Shown here: piece after piece, positions 11,554-24,862 of the stretch
How positions within the stretch are numbered: the first letter of the stretch is position 1
Layout: the number at the start of each line of letters is the position of its first letter
NCBI GenBank assembly: GCA_000729835.1
Contig: JFHB01000080.1
Span: forward strand, 62,001-126,000
Reading direction: 5' to 3'
Length of the DNA stretch: 64,000 nt
Source of the DNA: Atkinsonella hypoxylon
Lineage: Eukaryota > Ascomycota > Sordariomycetes > Hypocreales > Clavicipitaceae
Made by a program: the position numbers and the translations under genes
Notes under the pieces: generated by a model
The model's database searches: none
The model's input: the letters and a program-made list of their open reading frames with translations, nothing else
Told to the model about the DNA's origin: nothing

Positions 11554-12207
11554 GGCAGCCGAAGGAAGGTCGAAGGAAGGGGGAGTGCGTGCGGGCGTGC
11601 GGGCGTACAATCGACGTTGATGGGAGCAGGCTTCGAATATGGTGTCGTCGACTAGTTTCAGATGCGAGTGGTGTCCAGATGTCCAGATGTCCAGATGTCC
11701 AGATGACTAGGCTGTGGACGGAAATGGCAAGGCTTGCCTCTTGAGATGAGATGAGGAAATGTGGTCGCCTTGTCGCCTTGGGATGGCCGCCGGGAGTGCT
11801 GCCATCATGCTGCTGTGGCTTGAAAGCGAAAGGCGGGCTGGTAACACGGGGGGGGTAAGGGGAGGGGGGGTTGTGTGGTGGGTAGACAGGGCAAGGCAAG
11901 GGCAAGGCAAGGGCAAGGCCGGCATCTTATACAGCAGGAGCGGCTGGCCGTAATATCGATTTCGATTGATCTGTCTGTCTGTCTGTATCCAGTGCAGCTG
12001 AGCTATCAATGATCCAAGTGATAAGCTAGCTGGCTGTGCTGCGACATGGAAGCAATCGAAGAGCTTTGAAGCGCCATCTCCTCTTTTGTCTTTCCATTCC
12101 ATTTAATCTCCCTTAGCTTCCTGCAACAGCAAAAATTACTTCATCCCGCCTCTCGCTGTCCTGTTGTCGCGCGGCATCCCCCAGCTTGCCCGCCTCGGCC
12201 ATCCAAC
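11554..12207. promoter_or_regulatory. Shared divergent promoter of YIF1 and SRP receptor alpha
   Basis: These 654 bp separate the start codons of two divergently transcribed secretory pathway genes. They hold a fourfold GTCCAGAT tandem (about 11669-11704), a G-rich tract near 11848-11870, and a GGCAAGGCAAGG tandem (about 11886-11922). No transcription start can be fixed by eye. Confidence 0.5.
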
Positions 12208-14429
12208 ATGTTGGACACCTTTGAGATCATCACCACATCTGGCGTGGTCTTGTGGTCAAGGGCATACGCGCCCCTCAACTCATCCATCGTCAACAATTTC
12301 ATTGCCGACACATTTATCGAGGAGAAGAACGGAAGCTCGGCGCCGAGAGACTCGCAGTCGGCCGCTGCCAATCCCGCCTACAGAAGCGACCAGCATACCT
12401 TGAAATGGACCATCGTCAAGGAGCTCGGTATCATATTTGTGGCAAGTTTCCTCAAGTTGCTTTTCAACCTCTTGCAGTTTCTGCTAGCGCTCTACCGCTT
12501 TCCAATACCTTTTCTCCCCCGGAAAGTCATCGTGAGCTAACACCATTCTCTTACAGGCAGTCTATCGATCCCTCCTCCACCTCGCTTGGGTTGACAAACT
12601 CGTCGACAATATCAGAACCATCTTTGTCAAGCTCTACGGCGAACAGCTCACAAAACCAAACACAACTCTAGTTGAATGCGCCGGCTTTGATGACTACTTT
12701 GATCAACAATTACAAGAACTAGATACTTCGGGCGCAGCCAATTCAACAGCCCCAGGCGCATCCGCAAATCATGCTCCTGCCCTCGCCCCAGGGCTCAGCT
12801 ATCGAGGCCGCCAGATCAATGGCCTCCAGGATGTCGGCGTATCCACCGATTCGAGTCCTGCAGCGACGCCCAACACATCAAGACCATCGACGCCGAGCAC
12901 GACCAATCTCCTAGTCGCCAAAGCCGGCCCGGTTGTCAAAATGTCCAGACGAGCTCGCAAGGCCAGAAACACATCGGCACCAGCCTCATCAGGTGACGAG
13001 TCGTCCAAAGCCGTTTCCAAGAAGGGCTCCAAAAAGGTTGGACGCACGTGGAATGACGACGGCACCGCAGGTGAAGCCGATCCCAATCTGCGCCTAGACT
13101 ACTCTGCCCATGCGAATCTTGCGAGTGACTCCGAAGCTGATGCGACCCGAGGCCTATCCAGCGCCGTCGACGCCGTCGATTCGTCCACATGGGGCAACGT
13201 CACAAAGGGCAAATTTATCCTCAAGGACCTTGGTGACGAGGTTCATAGTCTGCTTGCCTCTGCAGAGGAAGACAAGGCCGCCGCAGCGGCCAAGACAGAA
13301 ACCAAAACCGGCCTCCTGGGTTCTGGCGTTAACGCCATCAGCAACATGTTCCGCAACGTCGTAGGAGGCAAGACGCTCACCAAGCAAGATCTCGACAAAG
13401 CCATGAAGAGCATGGAAGAGCACCTGCTTCGCAAAAACGTCGCTCGCGAAGCAGCCGTGCGTCTCTGCGAGGGCGTGGAAAAGGAGCTCGTCGGTGTCAA
13501 GACAGGCTCCTTCGAGGGCATCAACGCCAAGATCCAATCCGCCATGGAATCCTCCCTCACCAAGATGCTCACACCGACCTCCTCGCTTGATCTCCTCCGC
13601 GAAATCGATGCCATCACCACAACCTCCGTCACATCCCCCCGCAAACCTCGTCCCTACGTCATCTCCGTCGTCGGCGTCAACGGCGTCGGCAAGTCCACCA
13701 ACCTCTCCAAGATATGCTTCTTCCTCCTCCAGAACAAATACAAAATTCTCATTGCCGCAGGCGACACCTTTCGCTCCGGCGCGGTAGAGCAACTCGCCGT
13801 CCACGTGCGCAACCTCAAGGAGCTGACTATCCGTGAAGGCGGACAAGTAGAGCTCTACCAAAAGGGCTATGGCAAGGACGCCGCCACAGTTGCAAAGGAT
13901 GCTGTTTCTCACGCCACAAATGAGGGTTTCGACGTCGTCCTCATTGACACGGCTGGCCGGCGGCACAACGACCAGCGACTAATGTCGTCACTCGAGAAAT
14001 TCGCCAAGTTTGCGCAGCCCGATAAGATTCTCATGGTGGGCGAGGTACGTCAATATCTTTCTTTCTCTCCTTTGCCAAACCCCCCATCGCCGACAATGCC
14101 TTGAACAATATAAAACCCAGTCACAGTTTTGTCTTCCAAGAAGATGAGAATCAAAATTTCGCATCCGCGCTAACTCTACTCAGGCCCTCGTCGGCACAGA
14201 CTCGGTAGCCCAGGCGCGCAACTTCAACGCCGCCTTCGGATCCACCCGCTCCCTAGACGGCTTCATCATCTCCAAGTGCGACACGGTCGGCGACATGGTC
14301 GGCACGCTCGTCAGCCTCGTCCACGCCACCAATGTCCCCGTCTTGTTCGTCGGCGTCGGCCAACATTATTCTGACCTGCGGAACTTCAGCGTCAAGTGGG
14401 CTGTGGAGAAGTTATTAACGGGGAATTAG
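12208..14429 (+). CDS. SRP101: Signal recognition particle receptor alpha subunit
   Basis: Three exons (12208-12441, 12557-14044, 14184-14429) encode 655 residues, the usual size. The N-terminal longin-like SRX domain (MLDTFEIITTSGVVLWSRAY, then ELGIIFVAVYRSLLHLAWVD) binds the beta subunit. A charged, Ser/Ala-rich linker (about 150-330) leads to the N domain and then the SRP GTPase G domain: P-loop GVNGVGKST near residue 451, GDTFRSGAVEQLAVH, DTAGR at about 542, and SKCD at about 604-607. It receives ribosome-SRP complexes at the ER membrane. Intron 1 (12442-12556) has a GC donor (GCAAGT) rather than GT. Removing it joins IIFV to AVYRSLL exactly as in the family, whereas reading through it ends at a TAA at 12538-12540. 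Intron 2 is 139 bp. It is convergent with the coiled-coil gene. Confidence 0.93.
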
Positions 14430-15471
14430 GCGTTTGCAAACATGGGGGCGTCGTTGGAAAGGAGGGATAATGAACAAAATTCCCAACTTTTGATTTTCTT
14501 CGGCACTGATTATCTCGTCATGAATCCCTTAGCTAGGCTGTTGCGATTGTATGATGCATTAATGTAGTCATTTTGTCTTGTGAGCCTCACCTGCATCCTG
14601 CTATACGTTTGCGCATTTGGACCAGACAAGAGAGCTGCCTTTCCGTACAGCATTCATAGTTCGCTGAGAGCCAAACAAGCCATGAAATCCGCAATTAGCT
14701 GTTTCAACCCTGATGGTCGGGCACTGACATTGACCCCTTTCGCATACTGTGAAATTGCAACTCGAGTGGATTAAGAGCTATTTACTTTTCTGGCTATAGC
14801 CGTCAGACCGTCTCTGCTAATGAGTGACCCGTTTTAACCACCAGCCCACGTACGCTATGCATCATACAAAAAACCGGGGAAAAAAAAAACCTGACATATG
14901 AGATAAAGCGGCAAGGGGAGCAGATTATAGATGAAAGAGTGGGTTGTCCACAATAGAATGGTATAACAAGAACAACATGTAATCGGAAACACAGATCTCA
15001 CCGTCCCTTCTTTTCCTCACGCTGACACAGCATCACGACCAACGATTGCGTTCTCTCATTTCGACCCGAGAAAGAAGTGTTACTCAATCTTACGTTGGGC
15101 CCTTCTCTTACCGCACAGAAAAAAGAAATCAGCGCTTCAAGAAGAAAAAAAAAAAAAGCGAACACCAAAGCATCCAAACAAGGGGGTATCTTTCTAGGGG
15201 TTCGAGTTCGCATTCTGGTGTAATCGGTTTTGTCGCTTGGCAACGAAGCAGTGCTTCGTAATAGTTAGTAAGCTTTATACAAGGCGGCGCCAATCTTCTT
15301 TCATTTTTGTTATGTCCAAGACAAAGGAAAAGCATAATCAATCAACAGATATTTGATAGTGTAACGTTGGAGACATGTGGTGGTCAGAGCGGTATTAGTG
15401 ACAGGTGTGTATCATGTAAATAAGCCTAAGAGTGGCCAGTCGTCATACAAATAAAACGACCCGGTGCAGCC
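14430..15471. other. Convergent intergenic region, no gene seen
   Basis: One kilobase between the 3' ends of the SRP receptor gene and the coiled-coil gene. I see A-runs (14880-14889, 15146-15157) and no credible coding sequence; it presumably holds both 3' UTRs. Confidence 0.5.
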
Positions 15472-18400
15472 TCAGTCTTCTTCGAAGAAATCGTGATCAT
15501 CAAAGTCACCCGGCTGGGCATCAGAGTCATATCCGCTTTCACGCATCATTGGAGGCGTTCTCGGCTGCTCATCGCGCTCTTGACGGCGTGGCGGGGTGTC
15601 TGGGACAATCGCATTTTTGTCTGACCTTCGGGAGCCAGTCGACTCTCCACGGCCACGGCCGAGAGAGCTACTTCCCTGTGAATTGTAGCGACGACCAGTG
15701 CTGGCAAAGGCTGTGGGCTGTGGGCGGTTACCCGATGATGGCGTCTGGCGGAGACCTGAAGCTGGGGGAGTCAGGAGACCGCTCAAGAGACCGTTCTGAG
15801 ATCCTGCGTTTGTCCTGCTCTTAGAAGGAGTAGCATCGTGTCCTGGTGCAGGGGAGCTTAAAACCCCGGATATCGTGCGGAAGCTTGGCTGGTTTGATTT
15901 GCGCCAGTTGCCCCAAGCTGCTGCAATTGGGCCAATAGTTTGCGCAACTCTAGGGGTGGCGGCTTGAATGCTTTGAGCGATATTTGGCAGACTGATCGCG
16001 GAGCCGCCATTCATAGCTCGTTCGCGCTCCTGTTCTTCCATTTGCAAGTTGGCCTTGAGCCTGATGGTAGCGTCTTTGATGGTGTCGCGATCGTAGTGTT
16101 CCTTGGACAAAGCAGTAATAATGTCTTGGAGATCGCCATGCCTTACTGCCAGAAGCTCGCGCAACCAGCTGATCTCGTCGTCTCTCTTCGAAATCTTAGA
16201 TACGGCATCAGGGTCCGTTTGGGATAAGGACTGCTCGAGCTCCTCGATGCGTTGCTCGCGAGCTTGAAGTTGTTCTTGGAGTACCATGATGGATTCTCTC
16301 AGAGCCTGGGGAGAGATCCTCTCCGGAGGGTCTAGAGATTTCGCAACTTCTTTGGGTTGGGCAACAACAGTGGCAGCGCCGCCATGTTCCACGCCCGCAG
16401 CCTTTGCTGCTTGAGCGGCAGCTGCAGCGGCCGCCTTGGTCACTTCTAGTTTGTCCTCAAGATGCAACACACGATCTTGAAGATGCTCAATCTTCGAGGA
16501 TGAGAGGCTCAGTCGCTCCAGTAGTTGCTGCTCACTGCGCGAAGCATCTTCCAAAGCATTACTGATCTGGCGCTCGTACTTGGCCTGCATATCTTCAATC
16601 TCATTCTGATTCTTGAGCCGCACCGCTTCGAGTTCCGAAATCTTAGTAGACTGAGCTTCTTCAAGAAGCATTTCGTTCTGAACCTTGGCTGTGTCGACTT
16701 CAAGCTTCATGTTATCCAGCTCCGCTCGCAACTTGGAGTTCTGTTCCTCCAGTTCTTCCCTAATCACGTTCACCTGATTGTTGGCAGCGTCGATTTCGGT
16801 TTGCATGGACACGCGCGTTCGCTTGACTTCACTGGCACCAGATTCGCGGGCCTCCTCGAATTCACGCTGGTATCGGGCAGCCGCTTGTTGAAGCTTGTAA
16901 TTTTCGGTTCGCAGCTCGCCAAGCAGGCCCTCCAGTCGTTTGCATTCATTCACAGCGCGCATGCCAGACCTCTCATTCTCCTGCAGACGTTCCATTTCAA
17001 CCTCGAGCCGTTCGCGAGTCTTGGCTTCAGCCTGAAGTCTAGCGTCCAAGACCTCTTGCCTGGCCAACATGGCTTGGTCTCGCTTGATACGACGAGCATT
17101 TTCTTCTGACACCTCACGAGCAGCCTTACCCATGTCCTCCTGCAGAGACATGAATTTTGTTCGCCACGACTCACGAAGCCTCTCATTCTCCTCAAGCTGA
17201 GCAGTGACCGTGTTCAGCGATCTCTGCAAGTGCTTGTTCTCCTCAAGTGTATGTGCAAGCTCGCCAGCAGCGCGACGAGCATTTTCATCAGCTCGTTCAG
17301 CCTCTGAGCGCCAGTGATTGTTGTCTTGGCGAACAGCCCTGAGATCTGCCTCCAAAGCATTGAACTTGTTGGTCATCTCGCTCTGAGATTGGGCAGAGTT
17401 ATTTTGCGCGACTTCTAGCAGAGTCATGCGCATTGCATTCTTACTACCCTGCTGCTCAAGGGTCTTGATTCTCGCATCCTTTTCGTCGACCACATCGCGA
17501 AGGCGGCTTTCCTCCTCAGAAGAAATTCGGAGTAGACGCTGTACTTCAGACAGCCTATCCTCAGCTGCTCGTCGTGACTTGACTTCTTCTTCTGTCTTAT
17601 CTTCCTGAAGTCTCAGCCTTTCTTCCAGATCCGCTACGCGTTGATCGAAGACACTGCGATTGATGATTTCCACCTCGACGCGTGTCTCAGCTGCCTGAAG
17701 CTTACGATTGAGTTCAGCAGCGGCATCCTGCGCTGCACGACGTTCTGTTATCTCCTTCTCGGTTTTCCTTTGTTCGTTGGACAGTCGTTCGCCAAGATCC
17801 ATCATCATGGCCTGAAGCTCGGACATCTTTTGTTGAGCGTGCTCCTCTGGTCCAGGAGTAAGATCATCTCTTCCCTGTCGGTTGCTGTCGCGAACATCAA
17901 CTCGCGGAAAAGTTTTCATGCTCGCCATGAACTCCTCCTTTATCTCACGCAGTGCCTTCAGAACGATAGAAGTGTCGTCGCTCGCCTGGACTTCTCCATT
18001 AGCAACGGAGCCAGCTGGCTGATTTCGTTGGTGGGCGGCGAGGGCTTCGGCCATAGCCATCCGTATTTGTTCTATCTTGCGATCACGACGGGGGCTCATT
18101 GATCGCTGAGGAGCTGACTCATCATCTTCGTCGTCAGCATCGCTATCCTGGCCATCTCCAGAAACGCTGCGAATGTCACGACGAGTGGATTGGTCACGAC
18201 GACCTTTGGAGGCTAGAGAGTCTCGGATTGAGCTCAAAGTCTTCTCAAGTGGGTCCAATCGGGAGGCAAGAATAGTTCCAAAGACCTCGTTCACGCGACC
18301 GTCAAAGAATCGAGCTCTGTTCTCCAGCTTTTCGTGTTCGTCCTCGGTAAAAGCACCTTCCCAATCACTTGCCAGTGAGCTGGCAATCTGAGGCTCATCG

Positions 18401-21400
18401 AAGTCATTGTCAAGCTCAGGAGATCGAGGACTGATTGGGGGATCAACGAAGGGATTCTCCAGTTCGGTGCTTAGCAAAGGCGTAGCGCTTGGAATGGTGT
18501 CAGGTTGTCGAGGAGTAAGACTAGTTCCATTCCGGGAGAATCCATCGGCAGGAGGCTGAAGGACTTGCTTGGGCCCAAGATTGGAGATATCGGTGGGCTG
18601 TGATGGCCAATGAGATGGTTCCATCGTCTTGTTAACGCCCAGAGAGGGATCAGTCTCCATTTGCTGCATGACAGCATCAATTTCTTCCAATGTTGGCTCG
18701 CGGTCCATCCAAACATCTACCAATTGGTCTTTATGAGATGCCGCTTCCGGCAAAGAGGATTCAGAAACATCCTTCTCGATGGAGGGAAGGACACCCGGCT
18801 GCCGAGTTTCAGTAGCTGGAGGACGGGGCGTAGCAAATCTCGAAGCAGCGAGACCTCTAGGCTTCGGTGTGAGCTTGGCACGAGGGGCTTGCGTGGGTTC
18901 AGGAGTCGCGAGTTGTTCTTCTGGAGGGGCCGTCGGTCGCTTGTCATCTTCCGAGGCTGTAGTGGGTTCGGCCACGACGGATGTGCCACCAGGAATAAAA
19001 GGCATAGCAGTAGCAGAAAGCAAATTACGCTCCTCGGCTCCAGACCGCTTCTCGCCGAGTGACAGTGCTTGTAGCTCTGTCTTGGACTCAAAGTCAAATG
19101 GTGCAAGATTGTTCGCCTTGAGTTCAGCAGGTGACGTCTCTGACGGTTTGGCTGTTGTGACTATGGTATCAATCTGGTCGGAGGTAATAGTGGATGAGAC
19201 AGAGGTGTCGATTGGCAATATCTGGTCCCTGTCGTGCACAGATTTGTCTTCAGCATCACTATTGCTTTCTGGCCGGTCCGCCTCGGTATCAACTTGAGCC
19301 TTGATGTCGTATATGTCATCCTGCTCGAGTTCCTCCTCTTCTGGCCTCTTGGCAAATATTGGGAGAGCGTCGCCATCAGGAGCAGCGCTCTTGGCACGTT
19401 TCACCCTAGACTCATCCGTCATATCGTGGCGATCGGAGTCGTTCTGGGTCTCATTAGCGTTGTTGGAAACAGGAGACGATCGACTAGAAGGCCTGACTAT
19501 TGGAATGGCTTTGGACTTTTTGACTGGACGAATAATATCGTTGGTGGTGGTGATACTAATATTGCCGAATATGGAATCTTGACGAGGCTCATGACCACAT
19601 CCAGCGCCGGTGCTGGCAGCCGGAGATTGGAAGGGGGTGAACGAGGGAGCATCAGGGCGGAATTTGGGTCCAGAGCTGGAAAAGCTGAAGACTCCTTGAC
19701 CAGGTGAGAAAGACGGAGCGCTGGCGTGTATTCTCGAAGCGCCAAACTGTGGTATCGGTTTGGCAGGTTGCTGGTGCTCTGGAACTGGCTCCGGCTCCGG
19801 CTCTGCATTATTGTTGCCACCAACCCCTGCTTGGAAAACGGCAGGCTGGAAAGCGCTACTGCTAAATGTGTACATGCCTGGGACGAACGTGTTCGCAGGA
19901 TTGAACTTAAATTCCGGCGCTTGAACGTTCAACTTGGACAATGACGCTTTGCTACCATGGCGCGAGTGCTTTGCGCTACCAGCTCCTGATGGCTGCTGCT
20001 GCTGCTGCTGCTCTGACCAGGGATTGCTTACGCTTGATAACGCCTTGTGGTGTTGTCCAAAAGCCGTCACAAAATCAAAGTTCTGCACTGGGGTACCGAG
20101 ATTACTAGGATTAGTCTCGATTTCCTGCGCTTCGTCATCATCTTTGCGTGCCTCGGAGACTTCCTTCAGAGAACTTAGTTTACTGCTGTTCTCCTTCAGG
20201 GTCTCGGGGTTGCCGTCATGGTTTCGGAAGAAGTTTTGCGACAATGAATGGCCGCGTGAATGAGGGCGCGGGTGATGCAGCTCCATGGGCTTGCCTGGCT
20301 CATTAGCGAAGCGTTCAGCAACGGTGAGACCATGAGAAGGATCACGGCTGTGCAAGGGGGCAAAGGTTCCTGCTGTGTCCACAGACTGAGGATTGTAATC
20401 TTCATGCTCAAGCTGATTGCGAAGTTGCTCCTCTAAGTGGTACTCAGCATCCTCAATTTCGGCTTGCAGATGATCACCGTTGCGCAGCGTTGGTTCAGGA
20501 GTCTTCGATGGGCTCTTACTCAGGTCCTCTTCTTCATCCTCGCGCACATCCTGCAGGCGCGGAGACGCAATTGATGCCATTTGATGTGGGAAGTACTGCA
20601 GGGATTGGTGTCGTTGATGTAGACCAAAGGCGGGACTGCTGACTTGCTGAAGTCCATCCAGTGCATAAGGAGATAAGATACCATTGAGATGCGCCAATGG
20701 AGAATCGGTACGATGCAATCCTTGTAGGATGCCAGCTGGATTGTTCCAATTCTGCGATTGGGCCAGCTGGAACGGAGAGTTCCCAGTAGGTAGCGAGATA
20801 GACTGACGAGGGTTGAATTTCCCAGGTGCGAAGGGCACAGGAGAGGCACCAGGACTAGAACCGCCAGAGAGGAATTGTGCTGTAGAGAATGGATACGCCG
20901 GAAGGCCGTGATTGCTAGAGGCTGATGAAGTTGGGATTGGCGGAGAAAATGGATTAGAAGGATACTGAGCGGAAGCCTGCCGTGATGGAACAGTGGTGGG
21001 CGGAGATATTGAAGGCTCGGGGGGTTCGTCGACACCCAGCGCACGCAACTTCGCCTCCTGCAGCTCTTCCATTTGTCTCTTCCAGGCTGACATGCAAACG
21101 TTAGAGACGTAAATAGAACTCGGGGACGAAGGGAAAACTAACCATTCAAATCCGGTAATAGGACTTTGTAGGTCTTACTTGCTCGTTCTTGCGCCACGTC
21201 GTCAATAGCAGGCCAGTCTGAGCGGCTCTGGGAGTCAGAAGTGCCCGGAGGTTGAGAGTCCTCTATCAAGAGGTCGAATCCGTCCACGCTATAGCCTAAT
21301 TCTTTCCAAGAGGCATACATCTTCTCGACCTCGTGAGGTCGGAGTGGCATAGGGCCCCCTCCGGGGAGGCCACGTTCGTCATCCCGGGGAACCAGAATGA

Positions 21401-22430
21401 TGATGTTCTTCCCTTTCCATGGTACCTTCTTCTTAAGGCGTGGGGTCATAACAGGTTCCTTGGGCGATGTGTTCTCCTTGCTCTTGATGGGGGTAACTGG
21501 CGTATTCCCTCCACCATTAGTACTTTGGAATTCCAGAGCTTTGTTTTGGGTAACATCTGTCTGCAAGGTCACAGACGGAAGCTCAGCAGAAGCGGCCTCA
21601 CTCTTTGCCGACCCCAACTCTTGTGAGGTTTGCTGAGTTTCGGCATCCGACATATTCTTTGTTCGCTTCTCAGCTACTATCTGAGATGAAAGATCAGGTT
21701 TAAGTGTCTCTAGGCTTGATTGTCCTCGTGAATGACGAGATGATTTTCTCGACTTCGATTGAATTCCTTGGATGGCCTTCGGAGTTCGCGGGTCTCGGTC
21801 GTCAAACCAAGCCAGTTCAGAGCCGCTCAGTGAAGAGTGCTCGCTATCGCTTCCGTCACTAAACCAATGACGCGGCTCAGCGTTAACAACACCGGTGGTG
21901 TGCGTCCGAATCCAGTGCTCGGTCAGACCTCGATGTTTTCTGCGGGCCCTAGTAGCAAGAACAGCGGCAGCAGCGCTGATTGCGGGCTGCGCCTCTTCTC
22001 TCGTCGGACTATCACCCGGCTGGCGCAGGAAGGGGGTCTCGATATTCAAGTGATGGATCGGCGAGTCGTCAGAAGGCTCGCTACTGAAACTTTGCCTACG
22101 AAGATTGTGATCGGTTCGAGGGTAGGGAGAGCCCCAGCTGGCAGTACCAAACTGATTCTCTTCCCCAAGTTCAGGGGGCGGAGTCCTCAACAGTTGCGCA
22201 ACCCTGCTAGGGAGCTTTGGTGCAGGCAGCGATGGGAGTGTTGTGGAAGACTCGATATCTTCTTCTTCGCCGTCAGCTGTAGACGAGGTCGAAAAGGCCG
22301 GGGAGGTCGGCGATCTGACCCGGGACCGAGGTTCTCCAGTGCCTTCCTGCGCAGATGCAGCAGGAGCAGGAGTTGTCGATGAGGTAGATGGCGACGTCTT
22401 TGCAGAAGGCTGCTCACCATGAGAATGCAT
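15472..22430 (-). CDS. Large coiled-coil protein, myosin-tail-like without motor
   Basis: Two exons (22430-21143 and 21086-15472) joined by a 56 bp intron give 2300 residues; the junction reads LLPDLN-AWKRQMEELQEAK in one frame. The first ~1500 residues are Ser/Pro/Glu-rich and probably disordered, with a short poly-Gln near residue 788. Conserved-looking patches are ATRARRKHRGLTEHWIRTHT and PRHWFSDGSDSEHSSLSGSE near the N-terminus and WEGAFTEDEHEKLENRARFF before the coil. From roughly 1510 to 2120 the sequence is almost continuous heptad-like coiled coil (AMMMDLGERLSNEQRKTEKE, many LEE/RLQE repeats). A Ser/Arg-rich tail ends in DFDDHDFFEED. Such fungal proteins are often labelled myosin heavy chain-like from the coil alone; no motor domain is present. 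A cytoskeletal, spindle-pole or septal scaffold role is inference. The long exons and the absence of stops make the gene itself certain. Confidence 0.85.
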
Positions 22431-23467
22431 GAGTTAGCCGACAGAAACGAATGTTATTCAGGCAGGGAAGCACTCCGACACATGAAAAATGCCATGGCGG
22501 CTCATGAGGCATAGTCAGTTGAGATGGAACAGAAAGACTCCAGCCTCTCTGACGCCCATCCCTGCAGCTTGACCACGTTGATGTGTCCACACCAAGTTGA
22601 GTACCTAGGAGAATAAAAGCGTCTTACCAATGAGACTCAGCGCAGACGAGAGACCTATCGCCTGCAACTGATTCTCTTTCTGGGATTTTTTTTTCCCTTG
22701 GCAATTCAAGCTCGAGCTTGCACAAGCGTCGATGGCAGCAGATGTGCGGTGTCGAGGCCGTGGGCACGCGACGCGTTTTCCCGCTCAAATTCCCAATTCG
22801 AACGAGGAAAGGGGCGGGCACCTGGATTTTTTTTTTTTTTTTTTTCCTTTTGTCGCGGGATTGTGGTGAGCGGGAACAAATTCCTGGCGCGGCCTCCTTT
22901 TCACAAAGAAAAATCAGGGTTCTGACTCTAAATGGACGGCTCCAGCATTAGAGAAGCGATGCGGCCGGACACATCGGACGAGTAGAACGATGGATGACGA
23001 AGGGAAGAAAGGGATGATGAAGATGATCCTCCCGGTCCAGCACCTGGCCGATGGAAGTCTGAACGCTGGAGGTTGGGGCACCGGGGGGCCTGCCAAATAG
23101 TCCCAGCCCAGTGCCAGTGCCAAACCAATGCTAGCAAGCAAGCTAGCTCCTGCTTGAGGGCATGTGTCCACTGCCGACAAGCTCAATCAAGGGCGACTAG
23201 ACCGCAATTCCCCGTTTCCCGTTCTCCGTGCAGATTGACATTCGGGACGGGCCTCTGCTCGCATAATAGCCACCCTGCCTGCGCTTCATCATATAGCAAG
23301 GTTTGTCCTGTGATTTCTACATTGCAGAAGCTCATTGTTTTTCTCCTCCTGCCATTCGCTTGTCTTGCTCCTCTGCGCACTCGCTGGTACCGAATGTACC
23401 GAACGTACTGAACCAGGATGACCAGACACCAACCAGACTAGATTAGACCAGACTTGACTGGAGCATC

Positions 23468-23500
<33 letters not shown>

Positions 23501-24862
23501 AGCAACTAAGCCCCAAACAGAAGGTATTGTCACAGCATATCAAATTCAATTGCAGAGGTATGTACGGAATACCTCCTCGACTTCACGCACCAGTTAGAGG
23601 GGATTTGTAGGGCGCGGTTTTGCCACCAACAACGCAGACATATTCTCAACGCGCTGATAGTCTAAAATTACTAAAATTAAAATTAAATTAAAATAAAATA
23701 AACATGCTTTATACTGCGCATAATGCCCCTCAAGTTCTAATATTGGCTGGATGTAGCGTGTCATCGTTGATGGGAAGCTGTTCCGAGGGTAGGAAAGTGG
23801 TTGCATGCGCGTTGTTGGCCAGAAAGGGGGAATTTAGAGAAGTAACTACATCTGGCGACAAAACGGGCGCAGAGGTCCATCTTCCGTTCTAGGTTTAGTT
23901 GCCACTGTGCTAACTTTTTCCCTCCTGATACTTTGTGCGCGACCAAAATACAAGCCAAAACGAGTGCAAAAATGTACATAATCTTTCTTACCTTGTAACA
24001 AGCTCCTAATGCATGTTCAAAAGAACTGCTGCTTATCACAACGTTGCTTGCTGCTGCCGCCATGCTCTGGACGTGTCACGTCTCTGGACTTCCTCCATGC
24101 TGCAAACTTGTATGGGTCATGTAGACCCGGTGATCGTAGCCGTAGATCTTGCTCATGCTTCGCAGATCGACTGCGCCGAGGGGCACGGGGGTTTGGAGGA
24201 AGGAAGCATTGATCTGGCACGCTTTGGTTGGTTTGAAAAAATGCTCCAGCCACGACGGCTCCCAGTGTTCAAATACCTAGACACCTCATCCTTAGAAGAC
24301 ATGTACATTTCCGCTCTAGAATTGTCGAATGCTGTGTCATTGTAGAGAACGACATCATTACGAAGGAATCAAGGTCGTGTCCGGGTTGACACGTTTCAGT
24401 GACACCGAAGTGGGGGATATCCCATTCAGCATTGTCTTCCGGGACGTCCCAAGCAGGCCATTGAGCTGACTACTTGAAATGCTTCAAATTATGATATCAT
24501 GTTTCATGTTTCAAACTTCACCTTAACAGCTACTATTGAAGAGCGCCACTTTCGAGAAAATATTATATGGGTATTATTATAGTAGTCTATCTAAATGCAA
24601 CAATTTAGTGAAGCTCGCTATGCAATCGCCAATCGATGATCGTATAGGCTAGATGCTCGTGGGCCCCGTCGCCGCACCGTCAAGGTCGATGATGTCTCAT
24701 CGTCTCCTACGCATTCTCTAGTACAGAAGGAAAGCAAAAGTACAACAAAACACATACCATCAAATGCGTACACCACGCAATCGGTATGTAAAGTGAAATC
24801 CGAAACGCCCCGCGACGAAAGAAGCATGTCCAAACAGTCATCGAACGCGTCCTGGATCCTCG
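22431..24862. other. Gene-poor interval between two minus-strand genes
   Basis: This holds the promoter and leader of the coiled-coil gene (from 22431) with a T18-type run near 22828-22845. A small open frame on the plus strand (24013-24345, 110 codons) reads semi-plausibly (DLARFGWFEKMLQPRRLPVF) but has no family, splice or codon support that I can see. Otherwise nothing is recognised. Confidence 0.4.
23468..23500. repeat. (GCCA)8 microsatellite
   Basis: Eight perfect GCCA/CCAG tetramers in non-coding DNA upstream of the coiled-coil gene. Confidence 0.9.

Noticed and set aside
24013..24345. 110-codon plus-strand frame near 24 kb
   Set aside because: It is partly plausible in composition but has no recognised domain, and the opposite strand is equally open.
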